Source: Ruminococcus flavefaciens
Lineage (GTDB): Bacteria > Bacillota > Clostridia > Oscillospirales > Ruminococcaceae
Assembly (NCBI GenBank): GCA_004554385.1
Contig: SFMO01000081.1
Span: 61,765 to 125,764 of the forward strand
Reading direction: 5' to 3'
DNA: 64,000 nucleotides
Shown here piece after piece: positions 17,317-24,895 of this stretch. The notes beneath the pieces are model-generated. The model made no database searches. It had not been told where the DNA came from and saw only the letters and a program-made list of their open reading frames with translations. How positions within the stretch are numbered: position 1 is the stretch's first letter; each line of letters begins with the position of its first letter. The position numbers and the translations under genes were made by a program.

Positions 17317-17373
17317 GTTGGTGTAAAAGAAACAGGAGCGAATGCTCTTCAGAATATATAAAGGAGTGACATT

Positions 17374-18456
17374 ATGAACTATAAAAGCTTTATCGCAGGC
17401 GCTATGGCTTTTGCTCTGGCGGCTTGTGCGGCAGGCTGCGGAGACAAGAAGGACTCTGACTCAAAGCCCGACAGCAATAAGGAGACTACTGCTCCTACAG
17501 AGGAAACTACTGCTGAGGTCACAACAGAATCAGAGCCGCCTGAGCCTGTAGATGCAACAGATCCGAACACTGTTACTTTTGATGACGGCGTTTTCGACTT
17601 TGCTTTTTCAAAGAGCGATGACGATGACTGCGCAAAGGGTGAGCTCTCTGTTGTGGAGCTCATGGGCAATAAAATGCTGAAGTTCACAGATGACAACACA
17701 GTTCCTCTTGAGGGAAAGGTGCAGAAAATAGGTATCAGTGCTACAAAGCTTCTGGGAAATGAGGGTGCTGCAAAGGTGCGCAGCATCGAGTTCGATGTAT
17801 ACGCTCAGGCTACAGCGGATAATCTCAAGACAGATGATGCGGAGGGTGTAAGAGCTCCCGGCTGGATAGGCGGAGGCGGCGGAACTGTCACAGCTCAGGA
17901 TAAGTGGTATGACTTCAAGGAGTTCAGCGGCGGCGAGTATAACTTCGAGACCTCCGGCAACGTTCATGCGGTATTCAAGTTCCTTCTTGCCGACAGCGGA
18001 CAGTGCTGGAGCGCGGATATGGAGGACGCAAACTTCCTTATCATGCGCTGGGGCGTAGCAAATGAGTCAGACCTTTACATAGACAATATCGTGTTCTATG
18101 ATGAGGACGGCAATTCAATACCGCTTCTTGCTCAGAAGTTCGAAAAGGAGCAGTTAGAGGACGCGGCAAAGGAAAAGGCTTCCGAGGTTAATGCAGAGAT
18201 CGGCGAGGCAGTAGAAAATGCAAAGGCTGAAGCTGAAAAGACAAAGGAAGAAATGAAAGCCGAGTATGAAAAGGCCGTTGCCGATTTGAAGGCTGACTTT
18301 GAGAAGGCAAAGGAAGATATCGAGAACTCTGACAAGTACAAGGAGATAGACGCGAAGATCAAAGAGGCTGAGGAGAAGCTGAAGGAAGATACCGCTAAGG
18401 CTAAGGAGGCTATCGAGGAGGCTTCAAGGGCTATCGAAGAAGCAAAGAAAAAATGA
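17374..18456 (+). CDS. Lipoprotein with carbohydrate-binding-like domain and coiled-coil tail
   Basis: A 360-residue exported protein. The signal peptide ends in a lipobox-like LAACAAGC near residue 22, so it is probably lipid-anchored to the membrane. A Ser/Thr/Glu-rich linker follows (about residues 24-65). Residues 65-250 look like a beta-sandwich of the kind found in carbohydrate-binding modules, ending in DLYIDNIVFYDEDG. The last 100 residues are a strongly charged Ala/Glu/Lys coiled coil (EKAKEDIENSDKYKEIDAKI). This arrangement would suit a surface protein that touches a glycan and oligomerises, but no family is recognised. The ATG follows AAGGAG. The gene is monocistronic and flanked by terminators. 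Confidence 0.7.
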   Translation: MNYKSFIAGAMAFALAACAAGCGDKKDSDSKPDSNKETTAPTEETTAEVTTESEPPEPVDATDPNTVTFDDGVFDFAFSKSDDDDCAKGELSVVELMGNKMLKFTDDNTVPLEGKVQKIGISATKLLGNEGAAKVRSIEFDVYAQATADNLKTDDAEGVRAPGWIGGGGGTVTAQDKWYDFKEFSGGEYNFETSGNVHAVFKFLLADSGQCWSADMEDANFLIMRWGVANESDLYIDNIVFYDEDGNSIPLLAQKFEKEQLEDAAKEKASEVNAEIGEAVENAKAEAEKTKEEMKAEYEKAVADLKADFEKAKEDIENSDKYKEIDAKIKEAEEKLKEDTAKAKEAIEEASRAIEEAKKK

Positions 18457-18460
18457 CATG

Positions 18461-18492
18461 AAAAAGCGCTTCCGTTATCGGAAGCGCTTTTT
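18461..18492 (+). terminator. Terminator after the lipoprotein gene
   Basis: AAAAAGCGCTTCC and GGAAGCGCTTTTT pair around GTTATC. A second short palindrome, GCAGCGTGACGCTGC (18493-18507), follows directly. Confidence 0.85.
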
Positions 18493-18591
18493 GCAGCGTG
18501 ACGCTGCACCCTTGTCACGTTGTCGCTTGTTTCACGCGCTCACTTTTATAAAGAGTGTTTATTGTACATCGCTTACGGAGTCAAAAGAAGC

Positions 18592-18620
18592 AAGGCGTCC
18601 TGCAAGAAAGGACGCCTTTT
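18592..18620. terminator. Hairpin terminator between convergent genes
   Basis: AAGGCGTCC (18592-18600) pairs with GGACGCCTT (18610-18618), followed by TT. It lies 18 bases past the stop of the XRE gene on the minus strand, where its T-run is poor. Confidence 0.5.
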
Positions 18621-18637
18621 GAATGTATTTTTATAAT

Positions 18638-18850
18638 TCAGTCAAAATAAAAAATATCCTCAAACTTCTTATCAAGAGCGATGCATAGTATCAGCGCAAG
18701 CTTAGCAGTAGGGCTGAACTGACCTGTCTCTATGGAACTTATGGTATTACGGGATACGCCTACCATTTTGGCAAGTTCGTCCTGTGAGAGCCGCTGCTCC
18801 TTGCGTATCTCTTTCAGGCGGTTTCGGAGTATAAGTGAATCGTCTATCAT
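18638..18850 (-). CDS. XRE-family helix-turn-helix regulator
   Basis: A 70-residue protein that is almost entirely a Cro/C1-type HTH. LSQDELAKMVGVSRNTISSI is the DNA-binding helix-turn-helix, and the tail FEDIFYFD is typical of small single-domain repressors. It is the last gene of a four-gene operon, four bases after a small membrane protein gene. The operon promoter (19949-19977) carries three related palindromes that are good candidate operators, so autoregulation is likely; this is inference. Confidence 0.88.
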   Translation of the reverse strand: MIDDSLILRNRLKEIRKEQRLSQDELAKMVGVSRNTISSIETGQFSPTAKLALILCIALDKKFEDIFYFD

Positions 18851-18854
18851 ACTG

Positions 18855-19193
18855 TCACCTCATTTTATCTATAAGCGAGGTTACTTCGCAGAACGCCGCG
18901 AAGCCGAACCACAGCGCGAAAAATACAGTTCCTGCAATTATCGGGAGCTTATTTTTTTGGGTGCTTTTAAAGCACATATACAGTCCCATGATAAAAGGAA
19001 CACTGAAAACGACCGTCATCAGCCCGATGTTGTAGTCACCGTAAATGCGGTGCTCGGCAATAGTTATAACGCCTGCCAAAACTGTAACTGCCACGAGTGT
19101 AAAGACAGCCATTTTCTTGATAGCTTCTAATTCGGGAAGATCCTTATTCTTGTTTTCTTTTCGGCTTTTTTTGAGTATTTCTTTCTTGTCCAT
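18855..19193 (-). CDS. Small membrane protein, paralogue 3 (DUF6442-like)
   Basis: A 112-residue protein that begins MDKKEILKKSRKENKNKDLPE, a charged cytoplasmic N-terminus. Four hydrophobic segments follow (for example FTLVAVTVLAGVITI and GTVFFALWFGFAAFC). The N-terminal motif ExILxKSRxENKNxD is shared with the two genes upstream, so the three are tandem paralogues. It resembles the DUF6442 family of Firmicute membrane proteins, whose function is unknown; I make that assignment from memory of the N-terminal motif. It lies four bases before the XRE gene. Confidence 0.75.
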   Translation of the reverse strand: MDKKEILKKSRKENKNKDLPELEAIKKMAVFTLVAVTVLAGVITIAEHRIYGDYNIGLMTVVFSVPFIMGLYMCFKSTQKNKLPIIAGTVFFALWFGFAAFCEVTSLIDKMR

Positions 19194-19205
19194 TGTATAT
19201 CCCTC

Positions 19206-19535
19206 TTACGGTTTGATATTGAAAAGCTCACATATTCCGATGAAAGCGGGGATAAGAAAGGTTAAGCCCGAGACTGCCGCCAACAGAATATCCGAGGCTT
19301 TTTTGCTTTTTATTGCTCTGTAAAGCCACATGGAGAACGTCATGCAGAATTCCACAGCGATAACAGCGTAATTAACACGCTGTGTAGCGATTATGGACAG
19401 CATAGTCCATAATGCCGTGAAAGCCATACTGATTATCAGAGCGAATCTTGCAGCGCTTTTGAAATGGTCTATCTCCACGATGTCGCGGTTCTTGTTTTCC
19501 TGACGGCTTTTAGCCAGTATTTCTTCTTTATTCAT
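19206..19535 (-). CDS. Small membrane protein, paralogue 2 (DUF6442-like)
   Basis: A 109-residue protein starting MNKEEILAKSRQENKNRD, then about four transmembrane segments (LIISMAFTALWTMLSIIA, YAVIAVEFCMTFSMWLY, ILLAAVSGLTFLIPAFIGI). Its first 18 residues are identical to those of paralogue 1 and the rest has diverged, so the N-terminal tail is probably the functional contact. It has 12-base gaps to both neighbouring genes. Confidence 0.75.
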   Translation of the reverse strand: MNKEEILAKSRQENKNRDIVEIDHFKSAARFALIISMAFTALWTMLSIIATQRVNYAVIAVEFCMTFSMWLYRAIKSKKASDILLAAVSGLTFLIPAFIGICELFNIKP

Positions 19536-19547
19536 GAAATCACCTCA

Positions 19548-19880
19548 TTATAGAACAGATTTTTCAGTAAAGTCAATAATGGCAAGTATCAGAACTATTA
19601 TCGTGCAAAATCCCCATAATATAGCGGCAGGACGCATTTTTACATTGCCCAGCCTGAATGCTTTGTAACCGCACATCATGCAGTTCATAAAAGCAAGCAT
19701 TGCCCATAAGCTGTTATTGTTATGACCTGTTATTACCGCTTCAAGAATGAAAAGCACTCCTGCGAAAATTGCAGACGTTATAACAGCAAACTTAGAAGCG
19801 CTTTTGCCGTTCTCTATTTCTGCGATATCGCGGTTCTTGTTTTCCTGACGGCTTTTAGCAAGAATCTCTTCCTTGTTCAT
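19548..19880 (-). CDS. Small membrane protein, paralogue 1 (DUF6442-like), first gene of XRE operon
   Basis: A 110-residue protein starting MNKEEILAKSRQENKNRDIA with four hydrophobic segments (FAVITSAIFAGVLFILEAVI, LWAMLAFMNCMMCGYKAF, AAILWGFCTIIVLILAII). The start at 19880 is chosen because GGAGGT lies eight bases upstream and because it matches the N-terminus of the paralogue. It is the promoter-proximal gene of the four-gene operon. The role is unknown. The pairing of a small XRE repressor with a membrane protein recurs in Firmicutes, sometimes in stress or peptide-response loci. Confidence 0.75.
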   Translation of the reverse strand: MNKEEILAKSRQENKNRDIAEIENGKSASKFAVITSAIFAGVLFILEAVITGHNNNSLWAMLAFMNCMMCGYKAFRLGNVKMRPAAILWGFCTIIVLILAIIDFTEKSVL

Positions 19881-19926
19881 AATTGTTACCTCCCATATCA
19901 TGCAAAGTTTTATTGGCGTTTTTTGA

Positions 19927-19997
19927 CAAGTATACTTGGTATGATTGTATTATAGCACTGCCAAGTGTACTTGTCAAGACTTTGCAAAGTAAACTTG
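19927..19997 (-). promoter_or_regulatory. XRE-operon promoter with three operator-like palindromes
   Basis: The minus-strand promoter is TTGACA (19972-19977), a 17-bp spacer and TATAAT (19949-19954). Related 12-mers sit at 19927-19938 (CAAGTATACTTG, just after the -10), 19962-19973 (CAAGTGTACTTG, in the spacer and touching the -35) and 19986-19997 (AAAGTAAACTTG, upstream). The first is a perfect palindrome and the others differ by one or two bases. This placement would block polymerase, fitting autorepression by the XRE protein. Confidence 0.7.
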
Positions 19998-20055
19998 TCA
20001 GATTTGTGGGAATGCACAATTGGAGACAAAAAAATATGACAGCTTGCACAATAAC

Positions 20056-20076
20056 GTAGAGGGCGCCGTCCCCTAC
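20056..20076. repeat. Imperfect palindrome GTAGAGGG...CCCCTAC
   Basis: A short imperfect inverted repeat just before the cellobiose phosphorylase terminator. It has the look of the small palindromic intergenic elements common in ruminococcal genomes. No second copy is seen in this window. Confidence 0.3.
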
Positions 20077-20084
20077 ACATAGAA

Positions 20085-20110
20085 AAAGGGCGGATAATTC
20101 CGCCCTTTCT
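20085..20110. terminator. Terminator after cellobiose phosphorylase
   Basis: AAAGGGCGGA (20085-20094) pairs with TCCGCCCTTT (20099-20108) around a short AT loop, with an A-run on the left giving the T-tail on the minus strand. Confidence 0.8.
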
Positions 20111-20141
20111 TAGTTCTAAGCTCTTAGCTCTTAGTTCTTAA

Positions 20142-22559
20142 TCAACCCATGATTACCTTTATCTCGTTAACGTCCTTGAGCTTGTCCGCAGGAACATAGT
20201 TGCCTGTAAGCTTTTCGCCGTTGAGTGTGAGCTCCTTGACGCCGCTCTGAACGTGTGCGGAGTTGTCGATAGTGATGTTGAGCTTCTTGCCGCGGAAGTT
20301 CTTCTCTATCTTGAAGCCGTCCCACTTAGCAGGGATAGACGGAGCGATAGCAAGACCGTTAAGGTCAGGACGCATACCGCAGATACCCTCAACACAGCCT
20401 ACCATAACTGTGGAAGCTGTACCTGTGAGCCAGTGAACGTGTGAACGTCCCTCGTATGGAGAAGCCTTCGACTCGGTGAACTGACCGTGTACATATGGCT
20501 CCATAACACGAATCTCAGCCTTGTTGTTCATAGCGGCAGGTGAGCTTTCAAGGAAATACTCGAATGCGCGGTCACCGTGTCCCAGAAGTGCCTCGGCAAG
20601 TATGAGCCAGCCCTGTGACTGTGAGAAGATACCGCCGTTTTCCTTTGTATCAAGGTTGAACACCTGCATGAGAGCGCCCTTGAAGTGGTGATACTTGTAA
20701 GGAGGATCAAGGAGCTTTGCTCCGTAAGGTGTATTGAGTATATCGTGAACGCTGTTCATAGCCTTTTCAGCCTGTTCTTCGGAAGCAAAGCGTGAGATAA
20801 CGCTCCAGCTCTGAGGATTGAGCCACATATTAGCCTCGGGATCCTTTTTAGCACCAACGATAACGCCGTTGTCGCGGATACCGCGGATAAATCTGTCCTC
20901 GTCCCAGCACTTTTCGAGAGCGTTGCCCAGCTTCTTCTGAACGCCGTCGAGGTATGTGATGTATTCTGTGTCGTTCTTGTCCTTAGCCATGTCGCGCATT
21001 ACGTTCATAGCGTAGTAGAGCTGGAATGCCACGAATGTGGACTCGCCCTGTGCACCGAGGCGGAGACAGTCGTTCCAGTCAGCGTGGAGACCTGCGGGCA
21101 TGTCGTGACTGCCGAGACGCTCCATAGAGAAGCGGATAGCATTCTTGAGGTGCTCGTAAACAGTAGCTTTTCCGCCGCCTTCTTCTGCATAGGTGATGAC
21201 TTCATCAAGGAAGCCCTTGTTTCCGCTCTCGCCGAGGTACTTCACGATTGTCGGGAAGAGCCAGAGTGCATCGTCAGCACGGTAAGATGGGTGACCTGTT
21301 TCCTTAGCGTAAACGCTGTGCTCGTCGTTCTCGTCAGGGCATGTCTCGTGACCTGCATTGTGGTCGAACTTAACAAGTGGCAGACCGCCGCCGTTGCTGA
21401 CCTGAGCGGAGAGCATGAAGCGTATTTTCTCTGCTGCCATTTCGGGATCAAGATGAATGATTCCCTGTATATCCTGAACTGTATCGCGGTAGCCGTAGCC
21501 GTTTCTAAGACCGCAGTATACGAATGAAGCTGCTCTTGACCAGATGAATGTAATGAAGCACTGGTAAGCGTTCCATACGTTTATCATGTTGTTGAACTCG
21601 TCGGAAGGTGTCTCTACCTTGAAGTTGGAGAGCTGACCGTGCCAGTAGTCCTTGAGCTGCTTAACTTCTGCGTCGACCTTGCCTGCAGCCTTGTACTCGT
21701 CAAGGATAGCAGCAGCTTCGGGGTCCTTGCGCTCACCGAGTACGAAAACGAATTCCTTTGTTTCGCCGGGAGCAAGAGTGATGTCGCTCTGGAGTGCGCC
21801 GCAGGAATTGGAGTTGTAGTTCATAACGCCGCTGCACTTGCCGTTCTCAACAGCAATAGGATTTGAGAAAGTTCTGTAAGGTCCGATGAAGTCGCTGAGA
21901 CTTCCGCAGCAGCCTGTAACGGGCTGACCTACCATGCCGAAGAAGCGCTCCTGACCGTTGTAGCCGTTCTCGTCGAAGCCTGTATTCTCGTTCATGTGCT
22001 GGAGGATACGGTTGCCGCCCTCAAAGCTTGTACGTGTGATGAACAGAGTGTACTGGAGGTTGACCTGATCCTGCTCGTAGTTAGGCTCGTTGGTGAACTC
22101 GATGAAGCCGAAAACAGAGAGCTTTCTCTCCTTTGAGGAGTTGTTTGTGACCTTAGCTCTCCAGACCTCATAGGTCTTGCCATAGGGAACGTAGTAAGTT
22201 GTTTCCGACTTTATATCAGCGTATTCTGCTGATATAACTGTATAGGCAGTACCGTGGCGGCATTCGCTCTTGTACTTGTCAAGGGGCTTGCCCACAGGCT
22301 GCCAGGAAGCTGACCAGTAATCAGCTGTATCGTTGTCTCTGATGTAGATATAGCGTCCGGGGAGCGCCATATCGGAATTGAAGCGGAAGCGTGAAAGACG
22401 TCCGTTAGCGCCTGACTTAACGAAGCTGTAGCCTGCTGCGTTATTTGAGATCATAGCGCCGTACTCGGGATCTCCGAGGTAGTTTGCCCATGGTGCGGGA
22501 GTCGCGGGGTTAGTGATGACATATTCCTTATTCTCAAGGTCAAAGTGGCCATACTGCAT
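20142..22559 (-). CDS. cbpA: Cellobiose phosphorylase (GH94)
   Basis: An 805-residue GH94 enzyme of normal length with no signal peptide. It splits cellobiose with inorganic phosphate into glucose 1-phosphate and glucose in the cytoplasm, saving one ATP. The N-terminus MQYGHFDLENKEYVITNP and the active-site region GLHADWNDCLRLG (near residue 490, with the general-acid Asp) match the family. RNGYGYRDTVQDIQGI lines the phosphate and sugar site, and VHWLTGTASTVMVG is another conserved stretch. Cellodextrin phosphorylase is the main alternative but is usually longer and different at the N-terminus. The gene is monocistronic. It ties with the dockerin genes to a cellulose-degrading lifestyle. Confidence 0.93.
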   Translation of the reverse strand: MQYGHFDLENKEYVITNPATPAPWANYLGDPEYGAMISNNAAGYSFVKSGANGRLSRFRFNSDMALPGRYIYIRDNDTADYWSASWQPVGKPLDKYKSECRHGTAYTVISAEYADIKSETTYYVPYGKTYEVWRAKVTNNSSKERKLSVFGFIEFTNEPNYEQDQVNLQYTLFITRTSFEGGNRILQHMNENTGFDENGYNGQERFFGMVGQPVTGCCGSLSDFIGPYRTFSNPIAVENGKCSGVMNYNSNSCGALQSDITLAPGETKEFVFVLGERKDPEAAAILDEYKAAGKVDAEVKQLKDYWHGQLSNFKVETPSDEFNNMINVWNAYQCFITFIWSRAASFVYCGLRNGYGYRDTVQDIQGIIHLDPEMAAEKIRFMLSAQVSNGGGLPLVKFDHNAGHETCPDENDEHSVYAKETGHPSYRADDALWLFPTIVKYLGESGNKGFLDEVITYAEEGGGKATVYEHLKNAIRFSMERLGSHDMPAGLHADWNDCLRLGAQGESTFVAFQLYYAMNVMRDMAKDKNDTEYITYLDGVQKKLGNALEKCWDEDRFIRGIRDNGVIVGAKKDPEANMWLNPQSWSVISRFASEEQAEKAMNSVHDILNTPYGAKLLDPPYKYHHFKGALMQVFNLDTKENGGIFSQSQGWLILAEALLGHGDRAFEYFLESSPAAMNNKAEIRVMEPYVHGQFTESKASPYEGRSHVHWLTGTASTVMVGCVEGICGMRPDLNGLAIAPSIPAKWDGFKIEKNFRGKKLNITIDNSAHVQSGVKELTLNGEKLTGNYVPADKLKDVNEIKVIMG

Positions 22560-22625
22560 AAAACATTTCTCCTTCTCATTGTGCCCTCAGACAGTGCTTG
22601 CCTCAGGCAATAAAATATCATTCTA

Positions 22626-22654
22626 AGTATACCATGTAATGCAGGTTTTGACAA
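22626..22654 (-). promoter_or_regulatory. Promoter of cellobiose phosphorylase
   Basis: On the minus strand, TTGTCA (22649-22654), a 17-bp spacer and TATACT (22626-22631). No clear sugar-repressor operator is recognised. Confidence 0.6.
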
Positions 22655-22806
22655 GGGGGTGTTGATGAACAAATTATGAACAAACACAAGAAAATATCAG
22701 ATTTTTACTACTAATTGTATTAAATTGTTATAGATTTGCTTATAGTTAATGCACCAAAGTGAGCTGTTTATACATTTCGTTTTAGAAGAAAGCCTTTGCT
22801 CCGTAT

Positions 22807-22877
22807 GTGCAAGCTGTGATGTCAGAAGTGCAAGGTGTGCGGAGAGTATTGATTTTTATTTGCGCTCCATTTATAAT
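22807..22877 (+). promoter_or_regulatory. Promoter of the LytTR gene with 21-bp-spaced direct repeats
   Basis: TTGATT (22849-22854), a 17-bp spacer and TATAAT (22872-22877). Upstream, GTGCAAGCTGTG (22807-22818) and GTGCAAGGTGTG (22828-22839) form a direct repeat with exactly 21-bp spacing, as expected of LytTR-type binding sites. Confidence 0.5.
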
Positions 22878-22930
22878 ATAGTCAGATAAGCTTATCAATG
22901 ATACAGGGAAAGTGAGGCGGACTGCCGACA

Positions 22931-23377
22931 ATGAAAATAAGACTGCTTGTAAGCGACGAACACTACGACTCAATAGCGGCTGAGCTGATAAAACGCGGAA
23001 TAGACATAGACGACAGCGCAGAGCTGATACTCTCGGAAAACAATGTCACTGTGTCACACCTTATAGCGCGGCGCAGCGAGGAGATATACAGGCTCGAAAC
23101 AAAGGAAATATCCCACATAGAGAGCTTCGCCCATGATATAGTTGCCTACTGCGGAGGGGACGAGTACAAGCTTTCCGAGACCTTGAAACGTCTTGAAGAG
23201 ATACTTGACCCGAAGGAGTTTATCCGCGTCAGCAACTCGGTCATAGTGTCAGTGTCGCACATAAAGAGCATACGCCCTGCGCTGTCGCAGAAGTTCCTGC
23301 TGACCATGAAAAACGGTGCTAAAGTTGACGTGACGAGGACGTATTACTACATATTCAAGGAATTTTTGGGAATATAA
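22931..23377 (+). CDS. LytTR-family DNA-binding regulator
   Basis: A 148-residue protein. The last 95 residues match a LytTR DNA-binding domain (EISHIESFAHDIVAYCGGDEYKL, in pieces; FIRVSNSVIVSVSHIKSI; YYYIFKEFLGI). The first 50 residues (MKIRLLVSDEHYDSIAAELI) are not a receiver domain because there is no Asp/Lys phosphorylation pocket. It is therefore probably a stand-alone LytTR regulator controlled by another protein rather than by a kinase. Such regulators often share an operon with a membrane protein that modulates them, and a membrane protein gene follows after 12 bases. It may control the genes at 24398 and 24896, whose promoter carries 21-bp-spaced sites. Confidence 0.88.
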   Translation: MKIRLLVSDEHYDSIAAELIKRGIDIDDSAELILSENNVTVSHLIARRSEEIYRLETKEISHIESFAHDIVAYCGGDEYKLSETLKRLEEILDPKEFIRVSNSVIVSVSHIKSIRPALSQKFLLTMKNGAKVDVTRTYYYIFKEFLGI

Positions 23378-23389
23378 GGAGGGGTGGAC

Positions 23390-24118
23390 ATGAGTGGAAT
23401 AAACATTTTAAGTATCATTATACCTACAGGTATAGTGCTGATCGAAGCGGTGACAGGGTTTGCAATTTACAAAGCGATGTATAAGCGCAAGATAAAAAAG
23501 CGTCTTGCAGAGGGCAGAGAAGCAGATATAAAACCCATGATGTCACCTGTAAAGTTCATAATCATCACAATGCTGAGCACTGCACTGATATGGATGATAT
23601 TATTATCGCTTTTCAACGCAAAAATGAATAAGCAGAAGAGAGAAATGGCAGTATATCCGAGTTTGAGTTTTTACAGAGATGAGAAGCTTGAAGATTCGCT
23701 GTTTGCAGGGTATAAATTCGGCGATGAGATAAAAGGCTATAACAGGTTTTCAAAGCAGTTCGGCGATGTAAAGCTCGAAGTATACATCATAAAAAACAGC
23801 TATGATATGTTCCCGACCGTCCTTGTCGCTTCTGACTATGTCGGCGATAAAGAAACTGTTACATTCTGCGAAGGGGTTAAATACAGATTTCACAGTGAGA
23901 AATGGGGAAACGATGTATGCCCCGATTCTCTGACCGCGATAGATGTAGGCGGCTATAAGGGCGAATTTACATTGGAGCATAATGTGTATTACACGGACGA
24001 TGCTGAGAAATTGATAAATGAACCTCCCGATGAGAGTTACAGGCTTGATTTCAAGATACATGAGTCTGGCTCCATAGCTTGTCCGCAGCTGGGATTGACG
24101 GTAGACAGCTGGGACTGA
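23390..24118 (+). CDS. Two-helix membrane protein, LytTR partner, function unknown
   Basis: A 242-residue protein. One transmembrane helix is near residues 4-28 (ILSIIIPTGIVLIEAVTGFA) and a second near 58-80 (FIIITMLSTALIWMILLSLF). About 160 extracytoplasmic residues of unrecognised fold follow. It is not the four-helix DUF3021 type that most often accompanies LytTR regulators. The start at 23390 is chosen because AAGGAGG (23377-23383) is six bases upstream; the GTG at 23384 abuts that site. Co-transcription with the LytTR gene suggests that it senses or modulates for it, which is inference. Confidence 0.65.
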   Translation: MSGINILSIIIPTGIVLIEAVTGFAIYKAMYKRKIKKRLAEGREADIKPMMSPVKFIIITMLSTALIWMILLSLFNAKMNKQKREMAVYPSLSFYRDEKLEDSLFAGYKFGDEIKGYNRFSKQFGDVKLEVYIIKNSYDMFPTVLVASDYVGDKETVTFCEGVKYRFHSEKWGNDVCPDSLTAIDVGGYKGEFTLEHNVYYTDDAEKLINEPPDESYRLDFKIHESGSIACPQLGLTVDSWD

Positions 24119-24134
24119 GGAACGAATGACATAA

Positions 24135-24164
24135 ACAGGCGGCTGTATGAGCCGCCTGTTCTTA
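24135..24164 (+). terminator. Terminator after the LytTR-membrane protein operon
   Basis: ACAGGCGGC (24135-24143) pairs with GCCGCCTGT (24151-24159), followed by TCTTAT. Confidence 0.7.
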
Positions 24165-24210
24165 TGTCTGAGCTTTATATAAGGTTGCCTGACCATTTCT
24201 GCTGTTCATT

Positions 24211-24295
24211 GTTACATATGTCATTTTCAGAGTGACATATGTCACTCACAAAGTGACAAATATCATCTTCACAAATCATCGGAACCGAGTATAAT
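24211..24295 (+). promoter_or_regulatory. Promoter with three 21-bp-spaced operator-like sites
   Basis: Three related sites are centred at 24217.5 (TTACATATGTCA), 24238.5 (the 16-bp perfect palindrome AGTGACATATGTCACT) and 24259.5 (TGACAAATATCA). The spacing is exactly 21 bp each time. They are followed by a poor -35 (CTTCAC, 24267-24272), a 17-bp spacer and TATAAT (24290-24295). A weak -35 directly behind helically phased sites is the layout of an activator-dependent promoter. The same site type occurs at 60964-60997. Confidence 0.7.
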
Positions 24296-24397
24296 AAAAG
24301 CATAGGGTTGCGCGACACCTAAAACAAAGCATTTCTAAGACAGGTATATAAGCTATGACATAAACGATTTTTTATTTTTGATTAAGGAGATATTATT

Positions 24398-24844
24398 ATG
24401 AAGGTTAATTTTAAAAGAATGATCGCTGCTTTAGCAGCAACAGCAATGTGTGCAGTTCCGATGACAAGTGCAATGTCAGCAAGTGCGGCTGATCCAACTG
24501 TTGATCCTTCCGCTGTTCAGATGCTTTTTGAATCATCAAAGGTAAATAAGCTTGATGGAGCTTATATTGAACCAACAGACGCAGTTCGTTCCGAATGCAT
24601 AAGGGGAGTTCTCGGCGAAGCAAAACAAATGGCTACATATGAAAAGGCAGGCAGCCGCTTTTTGGCTAATGACGGTATTGCTTCTTTTGATCCTGAGCAC
24701 GGCTGCGGAAACGGACCAAGACCCCTTCCGGTTCCTGATGATGAACCTGAGATCATAATCGTGGTAGTACCCGGTCCCAGACCCTATGGTCCTGCCGGTC
24801 CATGCTTCCGTAAAGAGTTTAGCAAATATCAGTTGTTAAAGTAA
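24398..24844 (+). CDS. Small secreted protein A, function unknown
   Basis: A 148-residue protein with an N-terminal signal peptide (MKVNFKRMIAALAATAMCAV through SAMSASAA, about 30 residues). The mature part is mixed, with a Gly/Pro-rich C-terminus (HGCGNGPRPLPVPDDEP). Near residues 117-128 is a run of aliphatic residues ending in a Pro motif (EIIIVVVPGPRP). Two Cys residues sit in the mature part. The signal peptide and the aliphatic-Pro motif recur in the next gene, at the same distance from the N-terminus, so the two are related exported proteins. No family is recognised. AAGGAG precedes the ATG. A roughly 95-base leader separates it from the promoter. Confidence 0.7.
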   Translation: MKVNFKRMIAALAATAMCAVPMTSAMSASAADPTVDPSAVQMLFESSKVNKLDGAYIEPTDAVRSECIRGVLGEAKQMATYEKAGSRFLANDGIASFDPEHGCGNGPRPLPVPDDEPEIIIVVVPGPRPYGPAGPCFRKEFSKYQLLK

Positions 24845-24895
24845 CACAGCGGTGCCATTAGTGGCAGCAAATAATATATATATAGGAGTGATTTT

